A stretch of 53,349 bases of DNA from Clostridiales bacterium (GTDB lineage Bacteria; Bacillota; Clostridia; Ch29). Location: positions 1 to 53,349 of the forward strand of contig JAAYJF010000175.1 of assembly GCA_012523075.1 (NCBI GenBank), in the 5' to 3' direction. A model generated the notes under the pieces. It did no database searches. It was not told the DNA's origin and worked only from the letters and a program-made list of their open reading frames with translations. The first letter of the stretch is position 1. Every line of letters starts with the position of its first letter. Of this stretch, positions 9,267-17,134 are shown in pieces. The translations under genes and the position numbers were made by a program.

Positions 9267-11672
9267 TCATTGGTCGCCTTCGGCGGCCTCTACCGCTTTT
9301 CGGAAGGACTCGAGCTTTTGCTGTACCCTATGGTAAAGGGTCCCCTCGGGGTAGCCGCCGTCCTCACCCATGGTGCCAGCGGGCATACCGGTGAGTATTT
9401 CAATGCCCTCCTCAATGGTCCTTACAGGATATATGTGGAACTTACCTTCGGCCACCGCCTGTATCACCTCGTCGTCCAACATAAGGTTGTCGACGTTCTG
9501 GTGGGGTATCATGACCCCCTGGTCTCCGGTAAGGCCCTTCTCCCTGCACACCCTGAAAAATCCTTCAATCTTCTGGTTTACCCCTCCGATCGGCTGTATT
9601 TCGCCCCTTTGGTTCACCGAACCGGTCACCGCGATGTTTTGTTTTATCGGCACCTCCGCAAGGGTGGACAGTATTGCGTACAATTCGGTGCTGGAGGCGC
9701 TGTCCCCGTCGACGCCGCCGTAGGACTGCTCAAAGGCGATGCTGGCGGTTAACGACAAAGGCGCCCTCTGCGCGAATTTGTCCCCAAGATAGCCCCCTAG
9801 TATTAAAACTCCCTTGTCGTGGATGCTGCCGCTCATCTTAACTTCCCGCTCCACGTTTATTACGCCCTTTTTCCCGGCATAGGCCACCGCCGTTATCCTG
9901 GAGGGCCGCCCGAAGGAATACTCACCCGTATCAAGCACCGAAAGGCCGTTTACCTGGCCTGCCACCGCGCCCTCGGTGTCTATCAGTATGGTGCCGTCCT
10001 TTATATATTCATGAATCTTCTTTTCGTATTTATTAGAGCGATATACCTTTTCCTGTATCGCCTTTGTCACATGGTTGCCGGTAACATATCCGGCCCCCTC
10101 CATACCCGCCCAGGTATCCGCTTCGTATATTATCTCAACTATTTCGTTGAACCGGGTACTCAGCTTGTTCTGGTGGTCTGCCAGCCGCGAACTGTACTCC
10201 ACAATCCTGGTTACGGCGGACCGGTCAAAATGCCGCAGGCCATGCTCCCTGCAGTGCTTTGAAATAAAGGCGGCAACCTTGTAAACATGCCCGGCATCCC
10301 TGTCCATCTCGATGTCGAAGTCCGCCTTCACCTTGAACAGTTTTTTGAAGTCCTCGTCCAGATTATAAAGAAGATTATATATTTCATAACTGCCTATCAC
10401 AATTACTTTCACATCCAAAGGTATGGGCCTTGGCCGGAGCGACGAGGTTGCAACCATTCCGGTCTGCTCCGCGATGTTTTCTATAGCAATCTCCCCGATC
10501 TTTAGTGCCCTCTTAAGTGCCTCCCAGGAATAGGGGTTAGACAGGACGTCCTTTGCCTGAACGATAAGATAGCCACCGTTGGCCCTGTGAAGGGCGCCGG
10601 CCTTTATCCTGGTAAAGTTGGTGGTAAGTACACCCAGCTGGTTTTCGTATTCCACCTTGCCCACCAGGTTATAGTAGGTGGGATAGGTCTCAATAATCAC
10701 CGGGGCATGGACCAGTTTGCTGCTGTCCACAAAAAGATTAACCCTGTATTTAAAGGTGCTGTCCTTCCTACGCCCCCTGGCAAGCCAGGGGATATCTGTT
10801 CCCTGGGCCTCTTCCTTGCCCTTGAAGTCATCCACGTTCTCTATTATGTCTTTTTGCACACCGTCAAAAAAGTCCAGTATCTCGTCGCAGTCACATTCCC
10901 GGTACCTGGCCTTTAATTCGCCAATGCCGTAGCCAACGGAATTCATAGCAATCTCCGCGTCCAGTTCCCTGATAGCATCCTGGGCCTTGAGTTCCAGGTC
11001 CTTTACCCCATTGAATACTTCCACAGCCCTCATCTGGAGCTGTTCGTTCCTTGCCTCAATTTCCTTAAGCGTCTCGGTATCCAGGTTGCGGTATTCCTCT
11101 TCACTCATTGGTCTTCCGTCAATAAGCGGCACGCTGGCAAACCCGCCGGCGCTTCTTTTGAACTCAAAACCGTATTCCTTGGCGGTTTTATTAAGGTCCT
11201 CCATAAGCTGTGAGGTCTTTTCCTGAAAATCCTGGATAACCCTTGTCTTGCGCTTATTGTAGTCCTCCCCCGAAAAAGCCTTGGGTATCTCCTTTTTCAG
11301 GTGGTCAACCAGCCTGTTCATATCCTCCTTGAGCCTGGTGCCCACCCCTGCGGGCATGGACAGGGCCAGTGGCTGGTCAGGGTCTTCGAAATTGTAGACA
11401 TAGCACCAGTCCAGCGGTACCGGCTTATCCTTTGCGAGGCTTTGTACTATTGATTTTGCGTAGCTGCTCCGCCCGGTCCCGTTAATGCCGGCAACATAGA
11501 TGTTATAACCGGGTTTTTCCACCTTGAGACCAAAGTCCATTGCCCGGCTTGCCCTTTCCTGCCCCAGGATGCCCTCAAGGGGCGGGATGTCCTCCGTCGT
11601 CTCGAATTCCAGCCCCTCAAAGTCGTGCTGCTTTTTTAGCTGCTGGGGCTTCAGTTCCTTAAAGGTTAACAT
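9267..11672 (-). CDS. LonB-like ATP-dependent protease (AAA + Lon proteolytic domain)
   Basis: This is a predicted cytosolic ATP-dependent serine protease of 801 residues. The N-terminal region contains a P-loop variant GINGTGRSS near residue 62, with Arg in place of the usual Lys as is common in this family, and a long inserted helical segment at about 150-280. The second AAA part carries HRANGGYLIVQAKDVL near residue 360. The Lon C-terminal domain has the catalytic dyad Ser658 in DGDSASS and Lys701 in GGVNQKIEGFF. The family is the YcbZ/LonB-like group rather than classical LonA, since there is no LAN substrate domain. It is a single transcription unit. Substrates are unknown. Confidence 0.93.
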   Translation of the reverse strand: MLTFKELKPQQLKKQHDFEGLEFETTEDIPPLEGILGQERASRAMDFGLKVEKPGYNIYVAGINGTGRSSYAKSIVQSLAKDKPVPLDWCYVYNFEDPDQPLALSMPAGVGTRLKEDMNRLVDHLKKEIPKAFSGEDYNKRKTRVIQDFQEKTSQLMEDLNKTAKEYGFEFKRSAGGFASVPLIDGRPMSEEEYRNLDTETLKEIEARNEQLQMRAVEVFNGVKDLELKAQDAIRELDAEIAMNSVGYGIGELKARYRECDCDEILDFFDGVQKDIIENVDDFKGKEEAQGTDIPWLARGRRKDSTFKYRVNLFVDSSKLVHAPVIIETYPTYYNLVGKVEYENQLGVLTTNFTRIKAGALHRANGGYLIVQAKDVLSNPYSWEALKRALKIGEIAIENIAEQTGMVATSSLRPRPIPLDVKVIVIGSYEIYNLLYNLDEDFKKLFKVKADFDIEMDRDAGHVYKVAAFISKHCREHGLRHFDRSAVTRIVEYSSRLADHQNKLSTRFNEIVEIIYEADTWAGMEGAGYVTGNHVTKAIQEKVYRSNKYEKKIHEYIKDGTILIDTEGAVAGQVNGLSVLDTGEYSFGRPSRITAVAYAGKKGVINVEREVKMSGSIHDKGVLILGGYLGDKFAQRAPLSLTASIAFEQSYGGVDGDSASSTELYAILSTLAEVPIKQNIAVTGSVNQRGEIQPIGGVNQKIEGFFRVCREKGLTGDQGVMIPHQNVDNLMLDDEVIQAVAEGKFHIYPVRTIEEGIEILTGMPAGTMGEDGGYPEGTLYHRVQQKLESFRKAVEAAEGDQ

Positions 11673-11703
11673 AAACCCACCCTCCCTTATAAATATAACA
11701 CAC

Positions 11704-11950
11704 TAATAGTATTGCACTCCTTTATGTGTCATTCCGAAAAAGCGAAGCCTGAAGAATCCGACTCCGTCGTTCTGAGGACGAAGTCCGAAGAATCTTATTG
11801 CAACCAGGCATAAGGTCCTTCGCTATCGCAAGATCCTTCGCTTCGCTCAGCATGACAGAAAGGTCGCTCAGCATGACAACCGCTTGGTTCAGCATGACAA
11901 CCGCTTTGCTCAGCATGACAGCTGTGTAAAGTCTTTATCACATTATATAT
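11704..11950 (+). repeat. Interspersed repeat, copy 1 (tandem CAGCATGACA units)
   Basis: This repeat fills most of the 358-nt gap between the LonB-like gene and the PrcB-like gene. It begins TAATAGTATTGCACTCCTTTAT, continues with GTCATTCCG and a conserved block CGAAGTCCGAAGAATCTTATTGCA, then CGCTTCGCTCAG. It ends in four tandem units of about 20 nt each containing CAGCATGACA, followed by GTAAAGTCTTTATCACATTATAT. Three more copies lie at 19868-20110 (inverted), 20867-21020 and 45998-46258. The 64-residue ORF on the minus strand is a by-product of the repeat. No transposase is present, so it is either non-autonomous or a structured repeat. Confidence 0.85.
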
Positions 11951-11995
11951 TCTATATAGTTATACCTTCCCGGAAAGCCGGTTAATCTAAAAATA

Positions 11996-12022
11996 GAAAA
12001 AAACAGGCAAAAAACCTGTTTT
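11996..12022 (-). terminator. Rho-independent terminator of the PrcB-like gene
   Basis: On the minus strand AACAGG-TTTTTTG-CCTGTT forms a stem followed by a T-run (TTTTTTTC). It lies 9 nt beyond the stop codon at 12031 and separates this transcript from repeat copy 1. Confidence 0.85.
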
Positions 12023-12030
12023 GGCGGGTT

Positions 12031-12468
12031 TTATAATACTTGGGCGGTATGCACCGCCCTTTGGATTCCGTCGACCAGAATCCTGAACGGGACGTCATCG
12101 GGTAGTCCTTTTAAATCGGTTTTTATAATAGTATAGGGGTATGTAACCACCTGGGCCACCATCTGTCCGGGCTTTGGATCCTTATACACAACGCGGACAT
12201 TGACGCCGCTACCGTCCTGCTCCTCTTCCACATCCACAACCCGGATGTCGTATCCCCCCGTCGGCATTTCTCCCCGGGCGGCCACAATATATATAGTTCC
12301 CTCCACAATACACACCGAGGCTCCTTCCTTTCTTTTGTGCTGGTGCACCACCTTCCCTATCTGTGGCGGGGCCTCGAAAACCGTAATGCTTTCAAACGCC
12401 AAATCCGACACCTCCGGCACTGTGCGGCAGCCGCCTCCGCCGCAGTTTTTTTGGGGGCTGACCGGCAC
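12031..12468 (-). CDS. PrcB C-terminal-domain-like protein
   Basis: The protein is 145 residues, with no signal peptide or membrane segment. Residues about 55-140 show the pattern of the PrcB_C domain: PTGGYDIRVVDVEEE, then VRVVYKDPKPGQMVAQVVTYPYTIIK. In PrcAB of spirochaetes this region belongs to a protease-associated subunit, but in Firmicutes it occurs as a stand-alone domain of unknown role. The N-terminus is unusual, with Cys-Gly4-Cys (NCGGGGC) in the first 15 residues. The start is GTG 12468; AGGAGG lies about 19 nt upstream, which is farther than ideal. It follows the transketolase genes by 68 nt and has its own terminator. The domain call is by eye. Confidence 0.65.
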   Translation of the reverse strand: MPVSPQKNCGGGGCRTVPEVSDLAFESITVFEAPPQIGKVVHQHKRKEGASVCIVEGTIYIVAARGEMPTGGYDIRVVDVEEEQDGSGVNVRVVYKDPKPGQMVAQVVTYPYTIIKTDLKGLPDDVPFRILVDGIQRAVHTAQVL

Positions 12469-12536
12469 GCCCCAAGGCGGTACCGGTTTGCCTCCTTTTA
12501 ATACAATATTATTCTAGGCCGGGGGATATTACCCCT

Positions 12537-13484
12537 TTACCGGCCCTTTGCTTTCAAAGCCCTTTCCACTGCCTGCATTATGCATCCCGGCGTTAAACCA
12601 TACTTTATAAGCAGCTCCTCGGCGGTCCCCGATTCGCCGAAGGTATCCTTGGCGCCCACCCTTATAACCGGTACCGGCGCTTCCTCGCACAGCACCTCGG
12701 CCACTGCGCTTCCAAGGCCTCCGATTATGCTGTGTTCCTCCGCCGTCACAATGGCCCCGGTCTGTTGGGCAGCCTTTTTGATTAGCTCCCTGTCGATGGG
12801 CTTTATGGTATGAATGTCAATCACCCTGGCGGAAATACCGCTCCTCCCCAGGTCCTCGGCCGCCTCCAGCGCAGCTGCCGCCATTATCCCGGTGGCTATT
12901 ATCGTAACGTCCCCACCGTCTTTCAATGTGATACCCTTGCCCCATTGGAAACTGTATTCGTCTTTATTATAAATGTTCGGCACCTTTGCCCGGCCCAGCC
13001 TTATATAAACGGGACCCTCGTACGCTGCGGCGGCCCTTACCACCGCCTCGGTCTCTATGCCATCGGCGGGGCAAATAACCGTCATGTTAGGAATAGCCCG
13101 CATAATTGCAACATCCTCCAGGCACTGGTGGGACGCACCATCCTCGCCCACCGTCAGCCCGGCATGGGTGGCCGCTATCTTAACATTAAGCCGCGGATAG
13201 GCTATGGAGTTGCGTATGGGCTCAAAGGCCCTGCCGGTGGCAAACATCGCAAAGGTGCTTGCAAAGGGTATCTTACCGCTTGCCGCGAGGCCGGCGGCGG
13301 TACCCATAAGGTTTTGCTCCGCTATACCCATATTGAAAAACCTGTCCGGAAACTCCCTGGCGAACATTATCGTCTTTGTGGACTGGGACAGGTCAGCGTC
13401 CAGCACCACAATGTCAGGGTTTTCCCTTCCCAACTGTACCAGGGTTTTTCCGTAGGCATCCCTTGTAGCTGTATTAGCACTCAC
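12537..13484 (-). CDS. Transketolase, C-terminal subunit
   Basis: This is the C-terminal half of a split transketolase, a ThDP enzyme moving two-carbon ketol units between sugar phosphates in the non-oxidative pentose phosphate pathway. The preferred start is GTG 13484 (MSANTATRDAYGKTLVQLG) with GGAGGTGG 5 nt upstream; it overlaps the N-terminal subunit gene by 11 nt. About 315 residues show a Pyr domain (VVLDADLSQSTKT, GIAEQNLMGTAAGLA with the ThDP-activating Glu) and a transketolase C domain (TAEEHSIIGGLGSAVAEVL). It is encoded directly downstream of and coupled to its partner. Split pairs like this also resemble sugar-specific transketolases in secondary metabolism, so the donor may not be the classical one. 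Confidence 0.93.
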   Translation of the reverse strand: MSANTATRDAYGKTLVQLGRENPDIVVLDADLSQSTKTIMFAREFPDRFFNMGIAEQNLMGTAAGLAASGKIPFASTFAMFATGRAFEPIRNSIAYPRLNVKIAATHAGLTVGEDGASHQCLEDVAIMRAIPNMTVICPADGIETEAVVRAAAAYEGPVYIRLGRAKVPNIYNKDEYSFQWGKGITLKDGGDVTIIATGIMAAAALEAAEDLGRSGISARVIDIHTIKPIDRELIKKAAQQTGAIVTAEEHSIIGGLGSAVAEVLCEEAPVPVIRVGAKDTFGESGTAEELLIKYGLTPGCIMQAVERALKAKGR

Positions 13485-14316
13485 AGCAGACCACCTCCAG
13501 TTCCCTAAGGGCGATATCCTTTTCCTCATCGCTTGGTGCCTTACCGTGCCAGTCTGCTTTATCCTCCATGAAGGATACCCCCTTGCCCTTGGTAGTTTTC
13601 GCTATTATCATGGTGGGCCGGCCCTTAATCTGCCGTGCTTTATAGGCTGCCCGAATAATTTCGGCAAAACAATGACCGTCCACCTGGAGCACTTCCCAGC
13701 CAAAGGCTTTCCATTTATCGGCCAGCGGCTCCACCGCCATTACTTCCCGGTTGGTACCGTCAATCTGAAGCCCGTTATGGTCCAAGAAGGCCGTCAGGTT
13801 GTCCAGCCGGTAATGGGCCGCCGCCATTGAGGCCTCCCATATCATTCCCTCCTGGGATTCACCGTCCCCTATTAGTGAGAATACACGCCAGTCTTTTTTA
13901 TTTAATTTCGCCGCCAGTGCCATACCACAGGCCGCCGAAAGGCCCTGGCCCAGCGAACCGGTGGACATTTCCACCCCCGGTATGCCCTTCATGTCCGGGT
14001 GTCCCTGCAACATACTGTCAATACGCCGGAACCTGGATAACTCTTCCTCGGGGAAATACCCCCGTAGTGCCAGCGTGGCGTACAAGACTGGTGAAGCGTG
14101 GCCCTTGGACAGTACAAACCGGTCCCTATCCTCCCAATTCGGCACTTCTGGGTCTATCCTCATTATTGCAAAATATAGCGCGGCGAGTATTTCAACCGCT
14201 GACAGCGAACCTCCGGGATGACCGGACTTCGCCCCGTGGGTCATTTCTATTATGTACCTTCTTATCCTTACCGCGATGTTCCTTAACCTTTCAACATCGT
14301 AATCCAAGCTATGCAT
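13474..14316 (-). CDS. Transketolase, N-terminal subunit
   Basis: This is the N-terminal, diphosphate-binding half of the split transketolase. The ORF opens at 14427, but ATG 14316 (MHSLDYDVERLRN) has GGAGAAGGGAG just upstream and gives the standard 280 residues. Signatures are MTHGAKSGHPGGSLSAVE at about 25-42, FVLSKGHASPVLYATLA, and the ThDP-binding GDGESQEGMIWEASMAAAHYRLDN motif. Its start overlaps the end of the methyltransferase gene by 8 nt, linking the transketolases to the csaB cluster transcript. The real pairing partner is the overlapping downstream gene. Confidence 0.94.
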   Translation of the reverse strand: MHSLDYDVERLRNIAVRIRRYIIEMTHGAKSGHPGGSLSAVEILAALYFAIMRIDPEVPNWEDRDRFVLSKGHASPVLYATLALRGYFPEEELSRFRRIDSMLQGHPDMKGIPGVEMSTGSLGQGLSAACGMALAAKLNKKDWRVFSLIGDGESQEGMIWEASMAAAHYRLDNLTAFLDHNGLQIDGTNREVMAVEPLADKWKAFGWEVLQVDGHCFAEIIRAAYKARQIKGRPTMIIAKTTKGKGVSFMEDKADWHGKAPSDEEKDIALRELEVVCCEC

Positions 14317-15163
14317 CTCCCTTCTCCATAATGCACACAACCATTTTGACAAAGTATTCTCTAAGCGTCCTGCTTTTAACCAGCACCCCCAGGGGTTTTC
14401 GTAGCGGTACAAGCCGGTAATACTCAACCTGCAGAGGAATATACTTTAAGAGGTCCTCAAACCGGTCTATGGTCATTCCGTTTATGTAAGAAAAATATTC
14501 CCTTCCCTGCTCCGTCCTGCCAATCCTAAAATTTATCCTCCTTTGCCCGTCGGGGAGGTCCTTAACCAGGTCCTTGTAGCACTGTATAAGGGTTTCCTGG
14601 CCAAAAGCTTTATGTACCCAGGGTATGCCTATGGCATCCGACAGGTGGGCACCGTAAGGGTGGTAATAGGGCGGGAAGTTTATATATACCCTACCCCCAG
14701 GTCTGAGTACCCTGTAGCATTCGTTAAGCACCTGCAGGGGCATATCCACATGCTCCATCGCATCATTCATTATTATTGTATCAAAAAATCCATCTACAAA
14801 GGGCATGTCAGCAGCATCGCCGGTTACAAACCGGAACCGGTCCTCCAGGCATTTTTGCCGGGCCAGCTGCTCCGCCTCTTCCTTGTAATACTCCACCGTT
14901 TCGATACCGTAAACAATTGCAGCACCCCGGGATGCATAATACAGCGTCTTCCCGCCGGCTCCGCAGCCAATATCCAGCACTCTTTTGCCCCCAAACATCT
15001 CCCTCTCATCCGCCGCTTCAAGAAAAAATTCAACCGTCCTTCTTCCCATGTCATACTGCCATTCGGCGTAGGTCAGCTTGTCCTGGTTGTGCAGGTTAAA
15101 GGGGTGCCTGGGCAGCGGAAAAAGGCGGTTAAGCGCCTTACACAAAAAAACGGAAAAGCTCAA
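14309..15163 (-). CDS. Class I SAM-dependent methyltransferase
   Basis: This is a predicted small-molecule or glycan methyltransferase of 284 residues. SAM motif I VLDIGCGAGGKTLYYASRGA is near residue 68, motif II ends in DAADMPF, and motif III is YRVLRPGGRVYINFPPYY. The ORF opens at 15268, but TTG 15163 has GGGAGGAGGGG upstream and overlaps the wecG/tagA-like stop (CATTGAGC), which points to coupled translation. Between two surface-polymer genes and the transketolases, a role in methylating a cell-surface sugar is plausible but inferred only from context. The C-terminal ~100 residues after the Rossmann fold (YSYINGMTIDRFEDLLKYIP region) are typical of capsule-cluster methyltransferases. Confidence 0.87.
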   Translation of the reverse strand: MSFSVFLCKALNRLFPLPRHPFNLHNQDKLTYAEWQYDMGRRTVEFFLEAADEREMFGGKRVLDIGCGAGGKTLYYASRGAAIVYGIETVEYYKEEAEQLARQKCLEDRFRFVTGDAADMPFVDGFFDTIIMNDAMEHVDMPLQVLNECYRVLRPGGRVYINFPPYYHPYGAHLSDAIGIPWVHKAFGQETLIQCYKDLVKDLPDGQRRINFRIGRTEQGREYFSYINGMTIDRFEDLLKYIPLQVEYYRLVPLRKPLGVLVKSRTLREYFVKMVVCIMEKGDA

Positions 15164-15906
15164 TGTTTGCCCCTCCTCCCTCTGTCCTGCAATACTTTTA
15201 TAATGAACACCGGCAGCGCCAACATTCTTACCGCCCGCCACGGCTGCGTCACAAGCCTGTAAAACCATTCAAGCCCGGCCTTTCTGAAAAAAGCCGGGGC
15301 CCTGACCGCTTCGCCGGCCAGCACATCAAAGCTTCCGCCCACTCCCATGGCAACCTTTACCTTAAGCCCTTCCCGGTGGTCGGCAATCCACTTTTCCTGC
15401 TTAGGGCTGCCAAGGGCAACAAAAAGCACCTCCGCCCGGGAGGAATTAATTCCTTCCACTATTGCGGGCACTTCCTCATCTTTAAAATACCCGTTTCTGG
15501 TACCCATAATCCTGATACCGGGATAGCTTTTGCAAATATTAGCTGCAGCCTTTTCGGCTATCCCCGGTTTCCCTCCGAAAAGGAATATTCCCCTTCGCTC
15601 CCCGGCCAGCAACTCCAGCATTCGGGTCATTAAATCGAACCCGGCCACCCTTTCGGGAAGGGGATGGCCATATATCCTGGACGCCAGCACAATACCTATA
15701 CCGTCCGGCACCACCAGGTCCCCGTACTTTAAAATCTCCATGAACTCCCGGTCCTTAACGGCGTTTACAACCATCTCCGAATTGGGGGTATAGACCGTGC
15801 CCACGCCCTCTCCAGCCAACAGCTCCTTCACCCTGGCCAGGGCACCCTTCATATCGGTATTGTCCACCGGCACCCCAAGTATATTCACCTTTTCCATTAT
15901 AATCAT
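15160..15906 (-). CDS. WecG/TagA/CpsF family glycosyltransferase
   Basis: This enzyme adds an N-acetyl-mannosamine-type sugar to an undecaprenyl-linked intermediate in wall polymer synthesis; the Bacillus member TagA makes the teichoic acid linkage unit. The 248 residues include TPNSEMVVNAVKD with the proposed catalytic region, VVPDGIGIVLASRIYG, FLFGGKPGIAEKAA and the family mark VALGSPKQEKWI. The ATG at 15906 has AGGAG 6 nt upstream. It sits 135 nt after csaB, a pairing that recurs in Clostridia and Bacilli with a pyruvylated secondary wall polymer. The acceptor cannot be told from sequence. Confidence 0.93.
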   Translation of the reverse strand: MIIMEKVNILGVPVDNTDMKGALARVKELLAGEGVGTVYTPNSEMVVNAVKDREFMEILKYGDLVVPDGIGIVLASRIYGHPLPERVAGFDLMTRMLELLAGERRGIFLFGGKPGIAEKAAANICKSYPGIRIMGTRNGYFKDEEVPAIVEGINSSRAEVLFVALGSPKQEKWIADHREGLKVKVAMGVGGSFDVLAGEAVRAPAFFRKAGLEWFYRLVTQPWRAVRMLALPVFIIKVLQDRGRRGKH

Positions 15907-16041
15907 CCATTACTCCTTTATTTCCCCAAATAATCCCGGGTTTTTGCCCGTGCGTACCGCGCCTGCGCTGCGGCGCGGCATACCCCACAACCTCGCGGGC
16001 AGCCCTCCGCATTTACCTTTTCCGCACCCGGTACCGGGCAG

Positions 16042-17133
16042 CTACATATTCAAAAGCTCCATAACCAGCTTGTCGTTAACCCCGGCCTGTATTCTCATTT
16101 CCTCCATTTTAGCAAGCATCTGTGCCCTAACCCTTTCCCGGTCGGACCATACCCTTTGTATCTCCACCAGCAAATCACTCAGTTCCAAGTCGGATATGTT
16201 GCCCACCGCCTTCATTCCCAGTCGGGCTAAGAATCCGTCTATCTTGGGATCGTAGGATATTCCCACTAGGGGAACCCCCTGTATGGCCGAAAAAATGAGG
16301 GAATGAAGCCTCACGCCCACCATCAGGTCCATCCGTCCTATCATATCCAGCACTTCTCCCGGCGAATACCTTCCGTCAACCGAATATGTTTCGTTTTTCG
16401 TTATGGACCTTATCTTCATGATGCACTTGTTGTCTTCGCCGTAATGGAAGGGGATAAACACCACCTGGAAGCCCAGCTCTTCAATAAGGTTATCGGCGGT
16501 CCTGGCCATTATTTCGTAGAACCCTTGCGCATCCTTCCAATCCCTGACTGAAAAACCCACCACCGGACGGTCATTTCTAATTCCCAGGCTATCAAGAACC
16601 CCCATACCCTCGCTTTTTCCCGGCGGCTTAAGCGTAACCACCGGGTCGGAGGTCATATATATAGGAGGCCCGCTTATTTCCATGCTTTTCAGGTCCTCCA
16701 CCGACTGTTCATCCCTTACCGTAATAGCATTGACACGGTTCAGGATGCTTTTTGTGAGAACCCGGTTTGCCCTTTTGGTTATCGGGCCGATGCCCTGGCC
16801 GTACACCATAACCTTTTTGTTAAGGCGCGTGGCAATATATATTAACCCCAGGTAATACCTGATGCTCTTTTCGCTGGTAACGTCCTGCAGCAGCCCCCCT
16901 CCGCCGCTTATAAAAAGGTCGCAATTTTTTATAGCCATATAGATTTCAAAAAAATTTTTCCTGTCCACAGCCCCGACCCTGTGACGGGATTGGGTGAAGG
17001 AGGGATTGGCCGATAGTACCGTTATCTCTATATCGTCCCCGGCACCCCTCAGGTTTTCTACCAGTGCCGCCAGTATGGATTCGTCTCCTATGTTCCCGAA
17101 GCCATAGTACCCGGATACCAAAATTTTGTGCAT
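16042..17133 (-). CDS. csaB: Polysaccharide pyruvyl transferase CsaB
   Basis: CsaB transfers pyruvate from phosphoenolpyruvate as a ketal to ManNAc in the secondary cell-wall polymer, creating the ligand bound by SLH domains of S-layer proteins. The 363 residues begin MHKILVSGYYGFGNIGDESIL, contain the glycine-rich LFISGGGGLLQDVTS near 80, YGQGIGPI near 115, and the conserved MVGVRLHSLIFSA and SYDPKIDGFL motifs in the C-terminal half. GGAGGACGTAGA precedes the ATG, and the upstream gene stops 2 nt before it. SLH-domain proteins are not visible in this window. Confidence 0.94.
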   Translation of the reverse strand: MHKILVSGYYGFGNIGDESILAALVENLRGAGDDIEITVLSANPSFTQSRHRVGAVDRKNFFEIYMAIKNCDLFISGGGGLLQDVTSEKSIRYYLGLIYIATRLNKKVMVYGQGIGPITKRANRVLTKSILNRVNAITVRDEQSVEDLKSMEISGPPIYMTSDPVVTLKPPGKSEGMGVLDSLGIRNDRPVVGFSVRDWKDAQGFYEIMARTADNLIEELGFQVVFIPFHYGEDNKCIMKIRSITKNETYSVDGRYSPGEVLDMIGRMDLMVGVRLHSLIFSAIQGVPLVGISYDPKIDGFLARLGMKAVGNISDLELSDLLVEIQRVWSDRERVRAQMLAKMEEMRIQAGVNDKLVMELLNM

Positions 17134-17134
17134 T

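Noticed and set aside
11722-11916. 64-residue minus ORF with repeated VVML/MLS units
   Set aside because: It arises from the tandem repeat in copy 1; the periodic peptide reflects the DNA repeat, and there is no ribosome site.
11830-11932. CRISPR-like spacing of ~20-nt CAGCATGACA units
   Set aside because: The repeat part is only ~10-12 nt, the spacers are similar to each other and about 9 nt long, and there are no cas genes; it is a short tandem repeat.
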